From Acanthochromis polyacanthus (taxonomy: Eukaryota; Chordata; Actinopteri; Pomacentridae), in contig NC_067135.1 in assembly GCF_021347895.1 (NCBI RefSeq), forward strand, positions 1,108,657 through 1,172,656: a stretch of 64,000 nucleotides of DNA. The letters are read 5' to 3'. The notes under the pieces were generated by a model. It had not been told where the DNA came from and searched no databases. It saw only the letters and a list, made by a program, of their open reading frames with translations. Both the position numbers and the translations under genes were made by a program. Positions 25,340-38,394 of this stretch are shown in pieces. Position 1 is the first letter of the stretch. Every line of letters begins with the position of its first letter.

Positions 25340-26135
25340 TTGCAGTTCAGCGGCCGGCCCGCGGGCCGTTTTGAGATCTGAGCGTGAGATCAAGCGTTTT
25401 ACTAAAGGTCCCAAACTGCAAACTCGATGATAGAAACATTATACACCCATGGAAAGCTTAGATTCTCATGAATCCGCCGGTATAAACCACTTTCAGATGT
25501 GATTACCACAGCGGGTGAGAAAAACACATTTGTCCAACAAACAACAAATCACGTAAACAGCACAACTCACCTTTGAAGGCTCAAAAGTAGTCACAGATGA
25601 AAATATTCCACAAAAAACGGCCATAATCCAACCTTAGACATCCAGACAAAACTAGCAAGTAAAATATTTTGTCCAAAACATGTCCTGAAATCAGTAAATA
25701 ACCCACAAATAGCTCGGCTTTGTGCGCACGCACGTCGCGATGCGTGCTCCGTGCTCTCTACATTTCTCTTCATATCTTTATTTCAGCTCATGTGGCTTAT
25801 TATTTTTACCGAAATACTGCTCAAAATGGCGGCTGAAGTCTAACCTTTTGATTGACATCGCATTTCAACCAATCAAGTGACTCTGGTGGGCCTTCCTGAG
25901 CCTAACAATGACGTACATATATACCTAGACCGCTCACTGGTTGGCGGACAACAGCGGCGCCATGGCAAATCGGCGCTGACTTCCGGTAGTGACCAGAAGC
26001 TGTGGCGCGCTGTTTGATCCTGTGTGAATACACCAACTTCAAGGCCTGCTTGTCATCACTGATGGGACAATATGTGTTATGTTACGGCTTTTACTGTTAG
26101 CAGACAATAAAATCTCTGTCCTAGGCACGTTTTCA
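25340..26135 (-). repeat. unclassified repeat B, left member of an inverted pair
   Basis: The reverse complement of 25900-26000 shares CACTACCGGAAGTCAGC, ATTTGCC, CCAGTGAGCGGTCT and a GGTATAT...TCATTG segment in the same order as 31115-31195. It is more GC-rich than its surroundings. The outer end carries the palindrome-like GGCCGGCCCGCGGGCC (25353-25368). L2 copy 2 abuts it at 26140. Likely a DNA transposon remnant; superfamily unknown. Confidence 0.65.
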
Positions 26136-26139
26136 TGGC

Positions 26140-28868
26140 AATTCAATTCAATTCAATTCAATTTTATTTATATAGCGTCAATTACAGTCAAATCGTCTCA
26201 AGACGCTTTACAGAACCCATATGCCTGACCCCCAGAGCAGCCCAAAGGAGACAGTGGCAAGAAAACACCCTTTTAACAGGGAAGAAACCTCGAGCAGAAC
26301 CCGGCTCTATATAGGGGGGACCCATCTGCCTGCTGGCCGGGGGGGTTGAGAAGGACAGAGGAGGGCAAGGGGGAGGGATGGGAGAAGAGGGAGGGGTGGG
26401 AAAGCAAGGAAAACACAACACACATTTGGATACATGTATGACAGGATATGTGACACAGACAAAGTATAAGCTAACATTGAAAACTGACTCATAGTTTACT
26501 CTGATGATGTACGGCTCTGACATTAAACATACTCCATATATAGCTAGCAGTAAAATTCAAACAGTATGTAAGTTAGCATAACAGTATAGTGAAGGCGATG
26601 CAGAGTTCACTGGTGGAAAAGGGGAGCTGGAAGCAGAGGGCTGGAGGAAGGTCAGCAACAGCATCCCACAGTGGACATGATGGAGACTGGACCAGCTGGT
26701 GGAACATCAACCACAGATCTGAAGCATCCAGCTCTGGGACCAGGGACACTCGGAGAAATAGCACAGGGGGAAACAGAGTGAATGTACTGCAATAACGGTA
26801 TACATATTAAATGTAAAGGTAGATAGAGAAGGGCTCAGTGCGTCAAGAACAGTCCCCCAGCAGCCTATAGGCCTATAGCAGCATGACTAGAGGCAGAACG
26901 AAGGGACGTCCAAGAGGGAGTCAGCTGTGCAATGAAGACACAAGCCGAACCCCTGTGGGTCACCCAGTCAGCCCCAACTATAAGATTTGTCAAAAAGGAA
27001 CGTTTTAAGCCTGGTCTTAAAAATAGAGAGGGTGTCTGCCTCCCGAACCCAAACTGGGAGCAGGTTCCACAGGAGAGGAGCTGATAACTGAAGGCTCTGC
27101 CTCCCATTCTACTTTTAGAAATTCTAGGAACAACAAGTAAGCCTGCAGTTTGAGAGCGAAGAGTTCTACTAGGATAATAAGGTACTATCAGATCTTTAAG
27201 ATATGATGGAGATTGGTTATTAAGAGCTTTATATGTCAGAAGAAGGATTTTAAATTCTATTCTGGATTTAACAGGAAGCCAGTGAAGAGAAGCAAGTATA
27301 GGGGAAATATGATCTCTTTTGCTAACTCCTGTCAGTACTCTCGCAACAGCGTTTTGGATCAACTGTAGATGTTTGAGAGAGCTATTTGGACAACCCGATA
27401 ATAAGGAATTGCAATAGTCAAGCCTGGAAGTAACAAAAGCATGAACTAATTTTTCTGCATCACTCTGAGACAGAATGTTCCTGATTTTTACAATATTACG
27501 CAGGTGAAAAAGGAAGTCCTACACACTTGCTTTATGTGTGAGTTAAAGGACATGTCCTGGTCAAAAATAACTCCAAGATTCCTCACAGTAGTACTGGAGG
27601 CCAAAGTGATGCCATCCAGAGTAACTATTTGCTTTGAAAGCGAGTTTCTAAGATGTTTGGGGCCAAATACAATGACTTCAGTTTTGTCTGAATTTAGCAG
27701 TAGGAAGTTAAAAGTCATCCAGGTTTTAATGTCCTTAAGACAATCTTGCAGTCTAGCTAACTGATCAGTTTCATCTGGCTTCATAGATAAATACAATTGT
27801 GTGTCATCTGCGTAACAATGGAAGTTAATACAATGCTTCCTAATAATATTGCCTAAAGGAAGCATGTATAATGTGAAAAGTATCGGTCCTAAGACAGAAC
27901 CCTGAGGAACTCCATGATTAACTTTAGTATGCTCAGAAGAGTTATTGTTGACATGCACAAACTGGAACCTATCTGATAAGTAGGATTTAAACCAGTCCAG
28001 TGCTGTCCCTTTAATGCCAATTGAATGTTCTAGACGCTGTAATAAAATGTTGTGCACTAAGATCTAACAAAACAAGTATAGAGACTAGGCCATTATCTGA
28101 TGCTATGAGAAGGTCATTAGTAACTTTCACCAGAGCTGTCTCTGTGCTATGATGCACTCTGAAGCCTGACTGAAACATTTCAAACAAGTTATTCCTTTGT
28201 AAGTGTTCACTTAATTGATTTGCAACTGTTCTTTCCAGAATTTTAGAGAGAAATGGTAGGTTGGATATCGGTCTATAGTTAGCTAACACATCTGGATCTA
28301 AAGTGGGCTTTTTAAGCAAAGGTTTGATGACAGCAACCTTAAAAGCCTGTGGTACATAGCCTGTTACTAGAGAGAGATTAATCAGATCTAACATTGAAGA
28401 ATTAATTAAAGGTAAAATCTCCTTGAAGAGTCTAGTTGGGATAGGATCTAAAAGACATGTTGATGGTTTGGATGTAGAAACTGTTGAAATGAGTTCAGAG
28501 AGACATATAGGAGTGAAGAATTCTAAAGATTCATCAGGTCTAACAGCCGATTCAAAAGCATCTGTGACATTTGTAGGAAGGGCCAGATTAATTTTATCTC
28601 TAATCAGAACTATTTTATGTGTAAAGAAGCTCATGAAGTCGTTACTGGTTAAAGCTAAAGGAATACAAGGTTCAACAGAGCTCTGACTCTTTGTCAGCCT
28701 GGCTACAGTGTTAAAGACAAACCTAGGGTTGTTCTTGTTCTCCTCTATTAAAGATGAATAATAAGTTGTCCTGGCATTACGAAGAGCTTTTTTATAGATT
28801 ACTAGACTATTTTTCCAAGCCACATACACTTCCTCTGAATTAGTGGAATACCACTTTCTTTCCAGCTT
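26140..28868 (-). pseudogene. L2-type LINE copy 2, 5'-truncated, frameshifted reverse transcriptase
   Basis: Read on the minus strand it starts within a protein region ([19 protein letters not shown]) and passes through [20 protein letters not shown], the same reverse transcriptase blocks as copy 1 and YADDTQLYL, ending at 26140 in the same tail with ATTGA repeats. It shares with copy 1 the loss of about 20 bases just after LDLSA and the later frame break before [10 protein letters not shown]. It also has its own break: one T fewer than copy 1 in the run after AGGACTTCC (about 27515). It retains about 160 more bases at its 5' end than copy 1, so the two truncation points differ. Confidence 0.92.
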
Positions 28869-31080
28869 TCAGGAATCACAGCGTTGTTTAGCCCTCACAG
28901 ACAGAGACAGAGACCAGCACACAATGATAATGAGTGCTGAATGCTGCTGCAGTGATTGTGTCAATAAAAATATTTCATACTTTCTGCAGCATTAGTGTTT
29001 CACTTACATGGGCTCTAGAAAATATTCAAACCAATGCCAAATAAGAAAATTAGTGTTTTAAACAATTTTTCTCCAATTCAAATTATTCAGTTGGACTTTG
29101 AAAAGCAGCACATGCAGTAGTCAAAAAAATCTAAATTATGTTTTAGTGTAAAGAGGGATGGAAAGTTCACAGGCCTGACAGCCTTGAGTACTGCAAACAG
29201 AGGTTAAAGTTTCAGTCAATCTGGAGATTTTTGAGTAGTTTTAGCTCAGCCATGACTTTCTAGACCAAATACTTCCAGAGATACAAACAGGCACTATATA
29301 ACGAAGGAAACCATTGAAAGTATTTATTTATTTTTACAACAGAATACTGCTCCAACTTGTTAACAAAAAATATAAAATACACCCCCCAGACAAATGTTTG
29401 TGTTGATAAATTGCATTACAACAGCTACACCACTTGTAGGTTCAGTTGCAAATATCCGTGTTCCAATAAAATATTTACAGTGTATCAAGTGCACTTGACA
29501 GAAATATGACAAAATAAAAGTCTTCTCTGAGAAAATATAGTAGTATTGTAGGAAATATATATTTCATAATAAAAGTCCATGAACAATTTGCTATAAAACG
29601 CCAGCTTTAGGGCAAAAACAAAATGTTTCAGTTTGAAACTTATGAAGTAGCCTGTTTTCCCAGAAATAGCCTAAATAGTTTCAAGAAAAGCAGTTTGACG
29701 ATATGAGATGCATGGCTTTTTAACAATCTCACCAAAAGTGTACTTTCCTACATAATTTTCACAAAGTGAACAAATTACTAATTTTCAGTGCGTCAAAAGG
29801 CTTCAAAATATCCAGGAGTTTTTGCACAAAATACAGGAATTTATAAGCATTGCTGGAAATAATAAGGATATTGGAAAGTCACTGATTTCTAAATAGAACT
29901 GTTTTAGTAAAGGACTTCCTCACAGACACTCCCTGTAGCTTGATGTTCGTCAAATTTACATTTTCATAGCCACACAAATTGACAAGAAAAGTAAAGAACT
30001 AAATTGAAATAATGAGCAACCATTAACAATTAAAGAACATAACCTTTTTCTCTGGTTTCCCCAAACTGAGGGATGGTACAGCTCCTGGCCTGAGAAGCTT
30101 GTGTTGAGCATGTTTTGAGAGGATGAAGTCCTCCTCCCTGAAATGGTTGCTGCAGACATAATTATGATCATCTCCTCTTGGTCCCCACCGCTTCTCTACT
30201 GATGGCCTGTATCCATTGCTCTCTCAGTGTGCTGTCCTTGGACTGCTTGGGAAACCTGAAATGTGTGGCATATTATAATCCATCCATAGACAATGATGCA
30301 CTGTGACTGTCACTGAATACTGGTAGTCACACCAGCTTACACTGTACAGTTAGTGATTCAGCTAAACTGGCTGAGTGCAGCACTCAAGACAAGGTCAGAA
30401 GGAGTTTCTGTTTGCAAACAAAGAAGCAGAGCAAATTGGAGGCAGAATGTCCCAAATAAAAGAGCCACTTACTTATGAAAGGAAATATTACAGCCATGCA
30501 CAAATCGATTAGTGCAGGAGATGGAAGCACACGACTTCACCATGGTCAGATATTAGCCACACCCACCTGAAACCATAACAACAGAGACACTTACATTAAC
30601 AGGTTCATGATGTGATGATTGCAAGGTGAGTGTCAGCATGTTTCCTTTCACTTACATTCCAGAGAAGGAATCACAAAACTGGTAGCATTGAAGGAGCTAG
30701 CAGAAGTGCTAACTGCTAAGTGCTATACAGCGACGTATGCACTGTCAGTGTCAGATATGATCATGCCGTGCTGCTCACCTTCTCAAACAGATTTCTAGTT
30801 CATTAACACATATTTTCTGATGACAAAAATAGCCTTGTCACCCGTCACAGGTCAGAGTGAGACCACAGGCACAGGGGGAATGGTGAGCCATGAGCATGAC
30901 AGCGAACTGGGGACTCTCCTGAGGAGAGTCTGCTCAGCTGCAGTCACTGAAAAACCCAGCCAGTGCTGGTCTACGGCCTCCTGGTCTGGTGTTCTCAACG
31001 TATTTCAAGCATTGTGACTTGATTCCAACACAGAAGTTTACTGTACCTTGGTAAATCACGAAACACAAAGTCACATACCG
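28869..31080. other. noncoding stretch, no gene recognised
   Basis: AT-rich to about 30050, then balanced composition. No conserved frame, element end or RNA gene recognised. It may include unrecognised interior of repeat B, whose two members lie on either side. Confidence 0.4.
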
Positions 31081-31084
31081 TGCT

Positions 31085-31440
31085 GGCGTTCCATTCTGAC
31101 ATCACATCTTGCCACTACCGGAAGTCAGCTCCTATTTGCCGCCTCTCAGCGGCCAGTGAGCGGTCTCGGTATATTTACATCATTGAGCCTAACAGCCAAC
31201 CGTCGTCGCTGGTGACAAAATTGGACGGGACTTGTTTCCATAGTAACCGTGAGCAAATCACGTCGGAGGAAACTTTTGACTGACAGGTCTTGTAGCCAAT
31301 GAGCCGGCTGAATAGCACCTTTTCACACCTCTCCCCCCTCCCCTGCTGCTCTGTGTGTCTGCAGCTGGGGAGACGGTCTGCCACTGGAGTGCTCCTCACT
31401 GCAGCTGATTATTCAGTGTTTTTTGAGTTGTTTATGAGTT
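31085..31440 (+). repeat. unclassified repeat B, right member of the inverted pair
   Basis: Contains CCACTACCGGAAGTCAGCTC, CCAGTGAGCGGTCTCGGTAT and GAGCCTAACA, matching the reverse complement of 25900-26000. Similarity is clear over about 90 bases and fades afterwards. ACCGGAAGT is an ETS-type binding word, suggesting a promoter-like segment of an element (inference). Confidence 0.6.
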
Positions 31441-32635
31441 TTTGGAGTGAAAATAACTTCAAAATGGACTGAAAAACGAAAATATACCATTGTGCCCAGG
31501 GTGTACAGAGGGTGTACAGAATGTACAACGCCTGTGCATATCTCTACAAATACATGTGTGAAACACTCATTTCTTGTAGTATTGCTCTGAAATTTTGACC
31601 TGAACTATGTAAGACCCCAGGCTGTTGCCTTTTTGTGTTTTCAAGCTCTCACAGTGCTGCCACACTTACTTTTAGGTGTTTTATTAGGGAAAAAATTTAG
31701 GCGAGAATAAAATTCATCCTAATTCAGTGTCTTTCAACATAAAATACTCTGTGCCAGTAGCACTTAGAATAATTCTGACTGCACTGGGTGAAAATTCAGG
31801 TTGTCAGCTTTCAAATGAGACCATAACCACGCCTGTACTCCAAACAGTTCAAGAACAGCATTCAATTTACTTTCCGTACATCTTCAGTAGAAATTTCGGG
31901 CGGAAATTGCCTGTACCTTATAGGCCTGCCCGTAAGTGCTGTTATTCTTGTACTTTTGAAATTTGGCGATTATTTCTGTTTCTGGCTCTTATGAATGGTT
32001 TAATCCTGGTTTTAGAGTCCCCCGTAGGATGTAATGGTACGGTCCATTCCAAAGCACAAAACACAGAAATTTACTAAATCTACAAAAATCCAGATATAAG
32101 CTATTAAAAAATCAACTCGCATTCATGTGTTTGGCTTTTCTAAGCATGTTTTCAATGCAATAAGTCAAAAAAGAAGTAGAAGTTATGATCAGAGTTCACA
32201 TTTAATTCTGTTAAATTTCTTCTGTCATTTTATTTTTATTTTTTATTATTTAGTCGTGTTTCTGTCCCTGTTAGTCTCCAGATCAGATTAAACTCACTCG
32301 CACCCGGCTGTGGATTAACTGCAGATAAATGAGCTGAATTAAAGCAGCAGCTCAGAGATCAGACATCACGCCAAGGTCACAGCGTTTCCTGCTTCCTGTG
32401 AGAATGATGGAGGATAATCAGCCTCGTTACGGTACGACGGCCGTACGACGATCAGAGGCAGGTTCAGAGAGACTGGAGACCTGATGTCCACTGGAGATAA
32501 CCTCCAGTAGTAGTTATACTTCCATCTAAACCACTCCGTCTCTTTCAGTCCACTCCTGGAAGCTTTAATCTGTCCATCAGCTCCTGATAACGAGGTTTTG
32601 ACAGCAGCTTCTTACAGACTCCAGGAAAATGTCCT
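31441..32635. other. noncoding stretch, no gene recognised
   Basis: GGGTGTACAGA occurs twice at about 31499-31520. Otherwise nothing recognised; the 116-residue frame at 31727-32077 has no family signature. Confidence 0.45.
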
Positions 32636-32643
32636 CAGATCAC

Positions 32644-33226
32644 TAGGGCTGGACCCGAATATCCCGAGTATCCGAATATTCGTTCGTTACGGCGGTATCC
32701 GGATATTAATTTTGGTATCTGAATCGGATATTACTAGGTGGAACGAATATGCGGCGCTACTGTCTGCCCTCCGCCTTCGGCCCACATCGGCTCAAATTTG
32801 CTCATCCCGTGGTGTGATCACATAAACATATACACATATGTCTATGTGATCACCCCCTCCTCCTTACAGACGAAAATATTCGGAGCTCGTCTCTTCCCTG
32901 CACTCATCCCGCCGTGTTCATCGGCTCATCTCGGCTCATCCATTCCTGTTTCTTACCACCACCAGAATGGCCGGGTGGCTGCAGACTCTGACGTCACGCT
33001 TCACTTCGCTGCATAAACACAAGACAAGATGCTGAAGACCTCTGCTGTTTGGGAATTCTTCAGTTTAACTGATGACAAAACGAAGGCAAAATTTGGACCC
33101 GTGAGACCAGATGAACGGACCTGAATTCCCCTCCCCCCGTTAGGGGGCGGAACGAATATTTGGATATTTGTCTTTAATAGGGCCCGAATATTCGGAGGCC
33201 AGAAACCACTATTCGGGCCAGCCCTA
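32644..33226. mobile_element. nonautonomous hAT-type transposon, 583 bp
   Basis: Ends TAGGGCTGGACCCGAATA and TATTCGGGCCAGCCCTA are near-perfect inverted repeats. Flanks CAGATCAC (32636-32643) and TAGATCAC (33227-33234) agree at seven of eight positions, as expected for a hAT 8-bp duplication. The interior repeats words like CGAATATTCG and GGATAT and has no transposase. Confidence 0.87.
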
Positions 33227-33509
33227 TAGATCACTGAAGCTCTGGTCTGAAACCTGGACGTCCTACAGATCAGCTGACTGCCGTCATTCAGAGCTTCCTG
33301 TGGAGCAGCGGAGTCACATTTAGGATGATCTAATTCTGAGAGACAGAGATTCATCTCTCAGATTCAAAGAGACAAACTGAGCAAAAGTGTGAGGAGCTGC
33401 AGAGTTTCAGGTCTCTGACTGGTCTGGATTAAAGTTTTTAGATGGACGTCCTCCAAATGAGACACAAAGACAGAAACATCTGCCATCTGTGTGTGATTCA
33501 GTTAAAATG

Positions 33510-33747
33510 GTAAATGGTTGTATTTATATAGCACTTTTATCCAAAGCGCTTTACATGATATGTCACATTCACCCATTCACACACTGATGGCAGGAGCTGC
33601 CATGCAAGGCGCTAACCATTACAATTAGGGGTTCAGTGTCTTGCTCAGGGACACCTTGACATGAGCACGACGGGCCGGGGGGATCGAACTGCAACCCTTC
33701 GGTTTCAAGACGGCCACTCTACCCACTGAGCTATACTGTCCCCATAG
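33510..33747 (-). mobile_element. tRNA-derived SINE
   Basis: On the minus strand it opens GGGGACAGTATAGCTCAGTG and GGTAGAGTGG (A-box-like), followed by GGTTGCAGTTCGATCCCCC (B-box-like), the internal RNA polymerase III promoter layout of a tRNA. It ends with AAAGCGCTTTGG and GTGCTATATAAATACAACC, a LINE-type 3' tail. Not a functional tRNA: the cloverleaf continues into unrelated body sequence. Confidence 0.85.
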
Positions 33748-33779
33748 CTCAAGTTCAAATTCAGGACAACAGGATGACT

Positions 33780-34180
33780 TTAGATACATTTCAAGTAATT
33801 TTTAACAGTTTTGAACAATTTTAAGACCAGATTTAGACATTTTAGAATCACTTTGCAGAAGTTCAAGGCATTTTGGACGCTTTTCAAGTCATTAAGGACA
33901 ATTATTAGACATTTGTGACCTGGAACTAGAATCTTGTCTGGTTAAACTTTAACCATCAAGTTCTACTGATGTTAGAGCCTCTACAGTTGGAGAAATGTGG
34001 ACCAAAGACTGGATTTTAGTAGAAACATGGATCCATTTATTTATATACACATATAGGAACTTTCTAGAGACACTAGACTAACAAAGATTTAAAAAGTTAA
34101 CACTGTTTTTTTTTCCACTTTCAAGGCCCAATAATTAAAAATATGCCCTCTACTGGATCCATTAACTCATTAAAATCTGA
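33780..34180 (+). repeat. repeat family C, copy 1 (direct repeat of 42480-42920)
   Basis: Shares AGTTGG.GAAATGTGGACCAA, AGACTGG.TTTTAGTAGAAA, TAGGAACTTTCT and GCAGAA.TT.AAGGCA in order with 42600-42850. It starts in a TCATTTTGGACA-type motif array. Confidence 0.75.
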
Positions 34181-36249
34181 TGGAAACTATCCAGTCTGAG
34201 TCCTCACCACGTTAAACGGCTGTAGGAGTTTTATTTCTGGAGATACTGAACCCTGAAAATGGTTTTTAAGTTTAGCTTTCAGTGAAAATATTCCTGTAAA
34301 CAGTGGTTTAACAAAGCGTCCCTCCAGTCAGTCAGAGCAGAAACAGCAGTGATCTGGTGGAGAGGTTTCCACAGATGAGCAAGGATGGAGGCTTCAAACT
34401 GAATGCTGTTGATGTTCTCATGGATCCACTGGACTTCATGGAGGACTTTGAAGAGGTCTGCTGCTGGGGTTTATTCTGGATGTGATGAAGGAACACATCT
34501 GTGTTTGCTTTGTCGTGAATCTTCTGGTAAACTGACTATTTTTATTATTGATTGGACTAAAAACCAATGCTTCTAACATCTCCCTGCAGGCTGTTTGCAC
34601 TGTAACAGCCTCTAAGCTCCTTAAAGGAATCACTCTCTGATACGTTAAATGCTCTGTTTATACCACGGCATGTTTCTCCAACTTTAGCCTCCCGTTGTCC
34701 TCAGAACATTGTGTTACCATGGCAACAGAAAACCATCAAACCTCTCTCATCCAATGGCCATCAGCGTACACCTAGCGATAAAACCGCTGCGCTCTCTCTT
34801 CAGATTTATGGCGGGGTTTTCTTTTACTGCTGTTTGCCAGCTTATTGGAGGCCATGTTGCTGGTTACCGTAGCAATGGTGCCCATAATACTACTGGGGTT
34901 CTTTCTGTTGGATCCATTGAGCTAGTAAACATGTATCACTGATTTAATCACTGCTTTACGGCTAACAAACAGAGAAATAATAGACGATTTTGACTTGGAG
35001 ACCAGTTTGAACATCTAGAATTCATTAGAGGACGTCCTGGACTAACCTTCACATCTACAGATCAGAAACTGTAGATTTTAGTAGAATTTTCTCATTAAAT
35101 CCGATTCCTCATCCAAATGTGAAAGCTTCCAGAAGCACTGATGTTTTTTTCTACTTAAAACTGTAAATTATTAGAGTTAAAACTGTCCTGACATCAACGA
35201 GTCACTGATGTTAACAAATTCTCCACTCCCATTTTAGTCAGAGAGGAGCTTCAGGAGGGAGATCTGCTGACTCTGGATCTGATTTCATTCTGCAGATGTC
35301 AGATAAAAAGCCTGAAGCTGCTGATCTCTTCTTTTTTCAGTCGCTGCTGTAGAATGTCATGTTTACATCCATAAAAATAAAAGGTTATTTTATAAACTCC
35401 TCGTGTTCAGTCTCTACAAACATCTCTCCGTGCTCCATCAGAGTTTCCTCCCTGAACCAACTACAGCCTCCATCAGATGCAGATCTTATCTCAGCTGCAA
35501 TAATAGCTTCACTTTACAGTCAGCCAGAGTCCTCACCCTCATCTGTGTTGCCTTGTGAGCGCTTCCACAGCTTCTGCAGCTTCTGGAGTTTCTCTCCATG
35601 TTCAGATCCTTGAATTGTCTCTCTTTCCAGTTAACATCATCATGGTTTCATCTACAAACTGTGACTGCCATCAGAAGACCTCTGGATGTTTAGTTTGTCC
35701 TGTTTTGTTTTTGGAAAGTTTGGCTGAAAAGTTCGACTATTCATTCCATGATTTGTTTTTATGTCTGTTTTAAATCATTTGTCAGGGATCTCATGTTTGC
35801 TTTGTGATGATTCTTCATGCAGACATGAGCTGTGTTTCTGATTTGTGTTTTCTGTGTGAGAGCTGCATTTCTACAGGTCTGCTCAGACGCTTCAAAACTG
35901 TTTTAGTCTAATTAATATTTTACAGACAGTAACTTTATTTAGTGAAGCAAAGTTCTACCTTCATTTCCAGACAGACCTTGAAATCCATAGAGGTGGGTTC
36001 ACATTTCCCTTCTTCAGTCCAGCAGATGGAACCATGACATTTAAGAGGAGAAACACATCTGAGTTCTGGTAAAAACTGACTCCAGATCAGTTTTAATCCA
36101 TTCAGGAGTCTCAGTCTGAAGAATAAGTCTGTTTTTATGCTCAACTTTGAGCATCAATATTATGGGATGTATCGTATTTTAAACAGTAAAAGTGCAGCAG
36201 TTACTAAGAAATCAGATTTTAAGACTAAATCGCTTCTCTTGAACAACGC
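34181..36249. other. noncoding stretch, no gene recognised
   Basis: Includes a family A copy at about 35930-36150 on the minus strand (CCATAGAGGTGGGTTCACAT, ACACATCTGAGTTCTGGTAA). No conserved coding frame. Confidence 0.45.
35930..36150 (-). repeat. dispersed repeat family A copy
   Basis: Shares CATAGAGGTGGGT, GCAGATGGAACCATGACAT, AACACATCTGAGTTCTGGTA and GGAGTC.CAGTCTGAAGAAT with 60650-60895 in the same order. Confidence 0.75.
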
Positions 36250-37870
36250 TTGGTTAAGCGTCTATGCAGGGACCGGAGCAGCGTGGCTTGGTCGTTAAGG
36301 CAACCTGAAGCTCCTGTTCACAAGAACCGTAGGCGCGCCGTTGGCTTCGTTCGATCCAGCTTCGGCCGGTCTCAGCCGAGGGTGTGGAGCCGGAATGGCT
36401 CTTTCTTCAGGGTTGACAAAAAAAAAAATAGCTTGGTAAAACAAAACCGTAGGCTCTTAGTCTGTCTCTGCTGGCAGGTTTGGCTGGAGAACAGATAAAT
36501 AAAGGAGCCGCTGCAAACTGAAGGAACCGTGAAACGGGATCGAATTGGTTCTTGATCAAAAATCACCGGTAAACAAAATTGAGCTCTGTTTGTTGAGGTA
36601 GTGAGCGAAGATATCTATTCTTTGATTAAAAGAAAAATGATTAAGAGTCGTGGTTAACAGAGGCCTGCTCTGTAACCAGGATAGCTTCAGAGTAAAGAAG
36701 AAGAAGAAGAAGAGGCGCCAAAAAACAAAAGAATCGCTCAAACGTAGTTTCTGGTAGAGAGTTAGGAAGGAAGAGAGAGAATAAAGTAAAAATGGCTGTT
36801 TTTAAGGGATTTCTCCAAACGGAGGCGGGGAAGTGTCGATTTCAGCGCGGGGGTGCTTCCCCCTCCTTCTAAGGAACAGAGTGGGGTCTACACCGAATGA
36901 ATCAAGGTACAAAGAGAATTACGAAATTAAAACGCGCACAGGCGATATGTTTACTCATCCATGATCCTTAAAATATATTCTGAACAATCAAAGATAAAAT
37001 AAAACTGAATATACAAGCTAATCTAAAAATATTTGAGCTATGGTTCCTAATTATATGTTTGTGTGCATTCTACTTGCTATTATATGCGTCACAATGCAAA
37101 TATGGTAACATAACATACAAGGGGGAATAAAACAGTTTTCCACGTCTTTGCAACCTGAATAGAACAGAATTTTAAGATTGCACAGAAATTCATGATAATG
37201 TCATGGCATTCCGACGTCAAGAGGGGGCAATGTTGAGCTGTGGAAGAAAAAGTGAATTAACCACCCATCTTGTATTTTCTGAAATACTGAGGCTAGAAAA
37301 ATGAGAGTTGATTCAAAATGCATGTTGACACCTCCCTATGTCTTTGGTAAACACAGAATAACAAAATACATTTCTGAAACATGAGTTTTAGAAGTTCTGT
37401 GACTGGACAAAGGGGAAAGTCTCTGCCAGTCTCTGCAGAAGTGAGGATCAGGTCGTGGAAATTTACGACTCTGCTTATCTATGTAAAGAGGAGCAGAGTT
37501 GGAGCCAGAGACAGAGTGGAGCCTCAGAAGAGGCTTCCAGTTCATCAAAGCATTTAAACCAGAGGTGTGAACACAGTTCTTTAAAACGTGTGAAAGCTCA
37601 GTCTCCACTTCCTAGCTGTCTGTAGAGGTCTGGGTGTCCTTCTGTTGGAGACAATAAGTGAATATGCCTGTCCCAATCTTCTTATAGGAACACGTGTCCT
37701 TTGTTTGGAAAAAGGATGTTTTCTTTAAGAGTCAGAGGTCATCATAAGTTAATTTTATGAGGTCTCTGGGAGATGGTACAGGGCTCAGTGGCCATAAAAA
37801 GATCCTCTTTGGGGCACTTTGTTTGTTTTCTTAACTTTCTGAGAGAGAGAGTTTGACCTGATCTGTGAGA
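36250..37870. other. compositionally distinct block with a tRNA-like segment, unclassified
   Basis: Around 36275-36370 there is TGGCTTGGTCGTTAAGG (A-box-like) and GGCTTCGTTCGATCCAG (B-box-like) about 60 bases apart, as in a tRNA-derived element. It is followed by a run of A, GAAGAAGAAG near 36700 and a GC-rich stretch near 36830. No long frame, LTR pair or target duplication found. It could be a SINE or retroelement fragment. Confidence 0.35.
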
Positions 37871-38394
37871 TGATCTTTCCTCAGGAATGTGTGGAGCCTC
37901 TTTTTATGCAGTTCCCTACATGGGAAATAATGTTTACATCAGAAAAACTGTTATTTTGGATAAAAAAAACCTCACAAATTATGATCCAAAAATGAGCAGC
38001 GCTCTGAGAAACGAGTAAATGAAAAGCCTGGAGGTAAACCTGTATGTGAATATAATTAACACTGAACAGGTCTGAACAGCTGCTCGTCTCCAGATGTTCT
38101 CTCAGCGGTACGAACATCCGAGGAGATCAGACTGCAGAGATGAACCCAACATCAGCTCTGGATCACAGAATGTTTCTGAAGCTCTGACTCACCGAAGCTT
38201 TTATTCCTCGTTTCTCTTCGTCAGTTTAAAATGGCAAACATCAGCTGCAGATTGGATCTAATGAAAGCCAGTTCCTGTGTTCAGCCACAGTCATACTCTG
38301 ATTTTCAATGCTTCCACTGAGGTAATCTGTCTCTAAAGCTCCTAAGCTTCAACATTTGTGTTTTTATAAGATCTTTATAAGATCTGGAAATCAA

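Noticed and set aside
33510..33747. Functional tRNA gene
   Set aside because: A- and B-box-like words are present but the rest does not form a tRNA and ends in a LINE-like tail.
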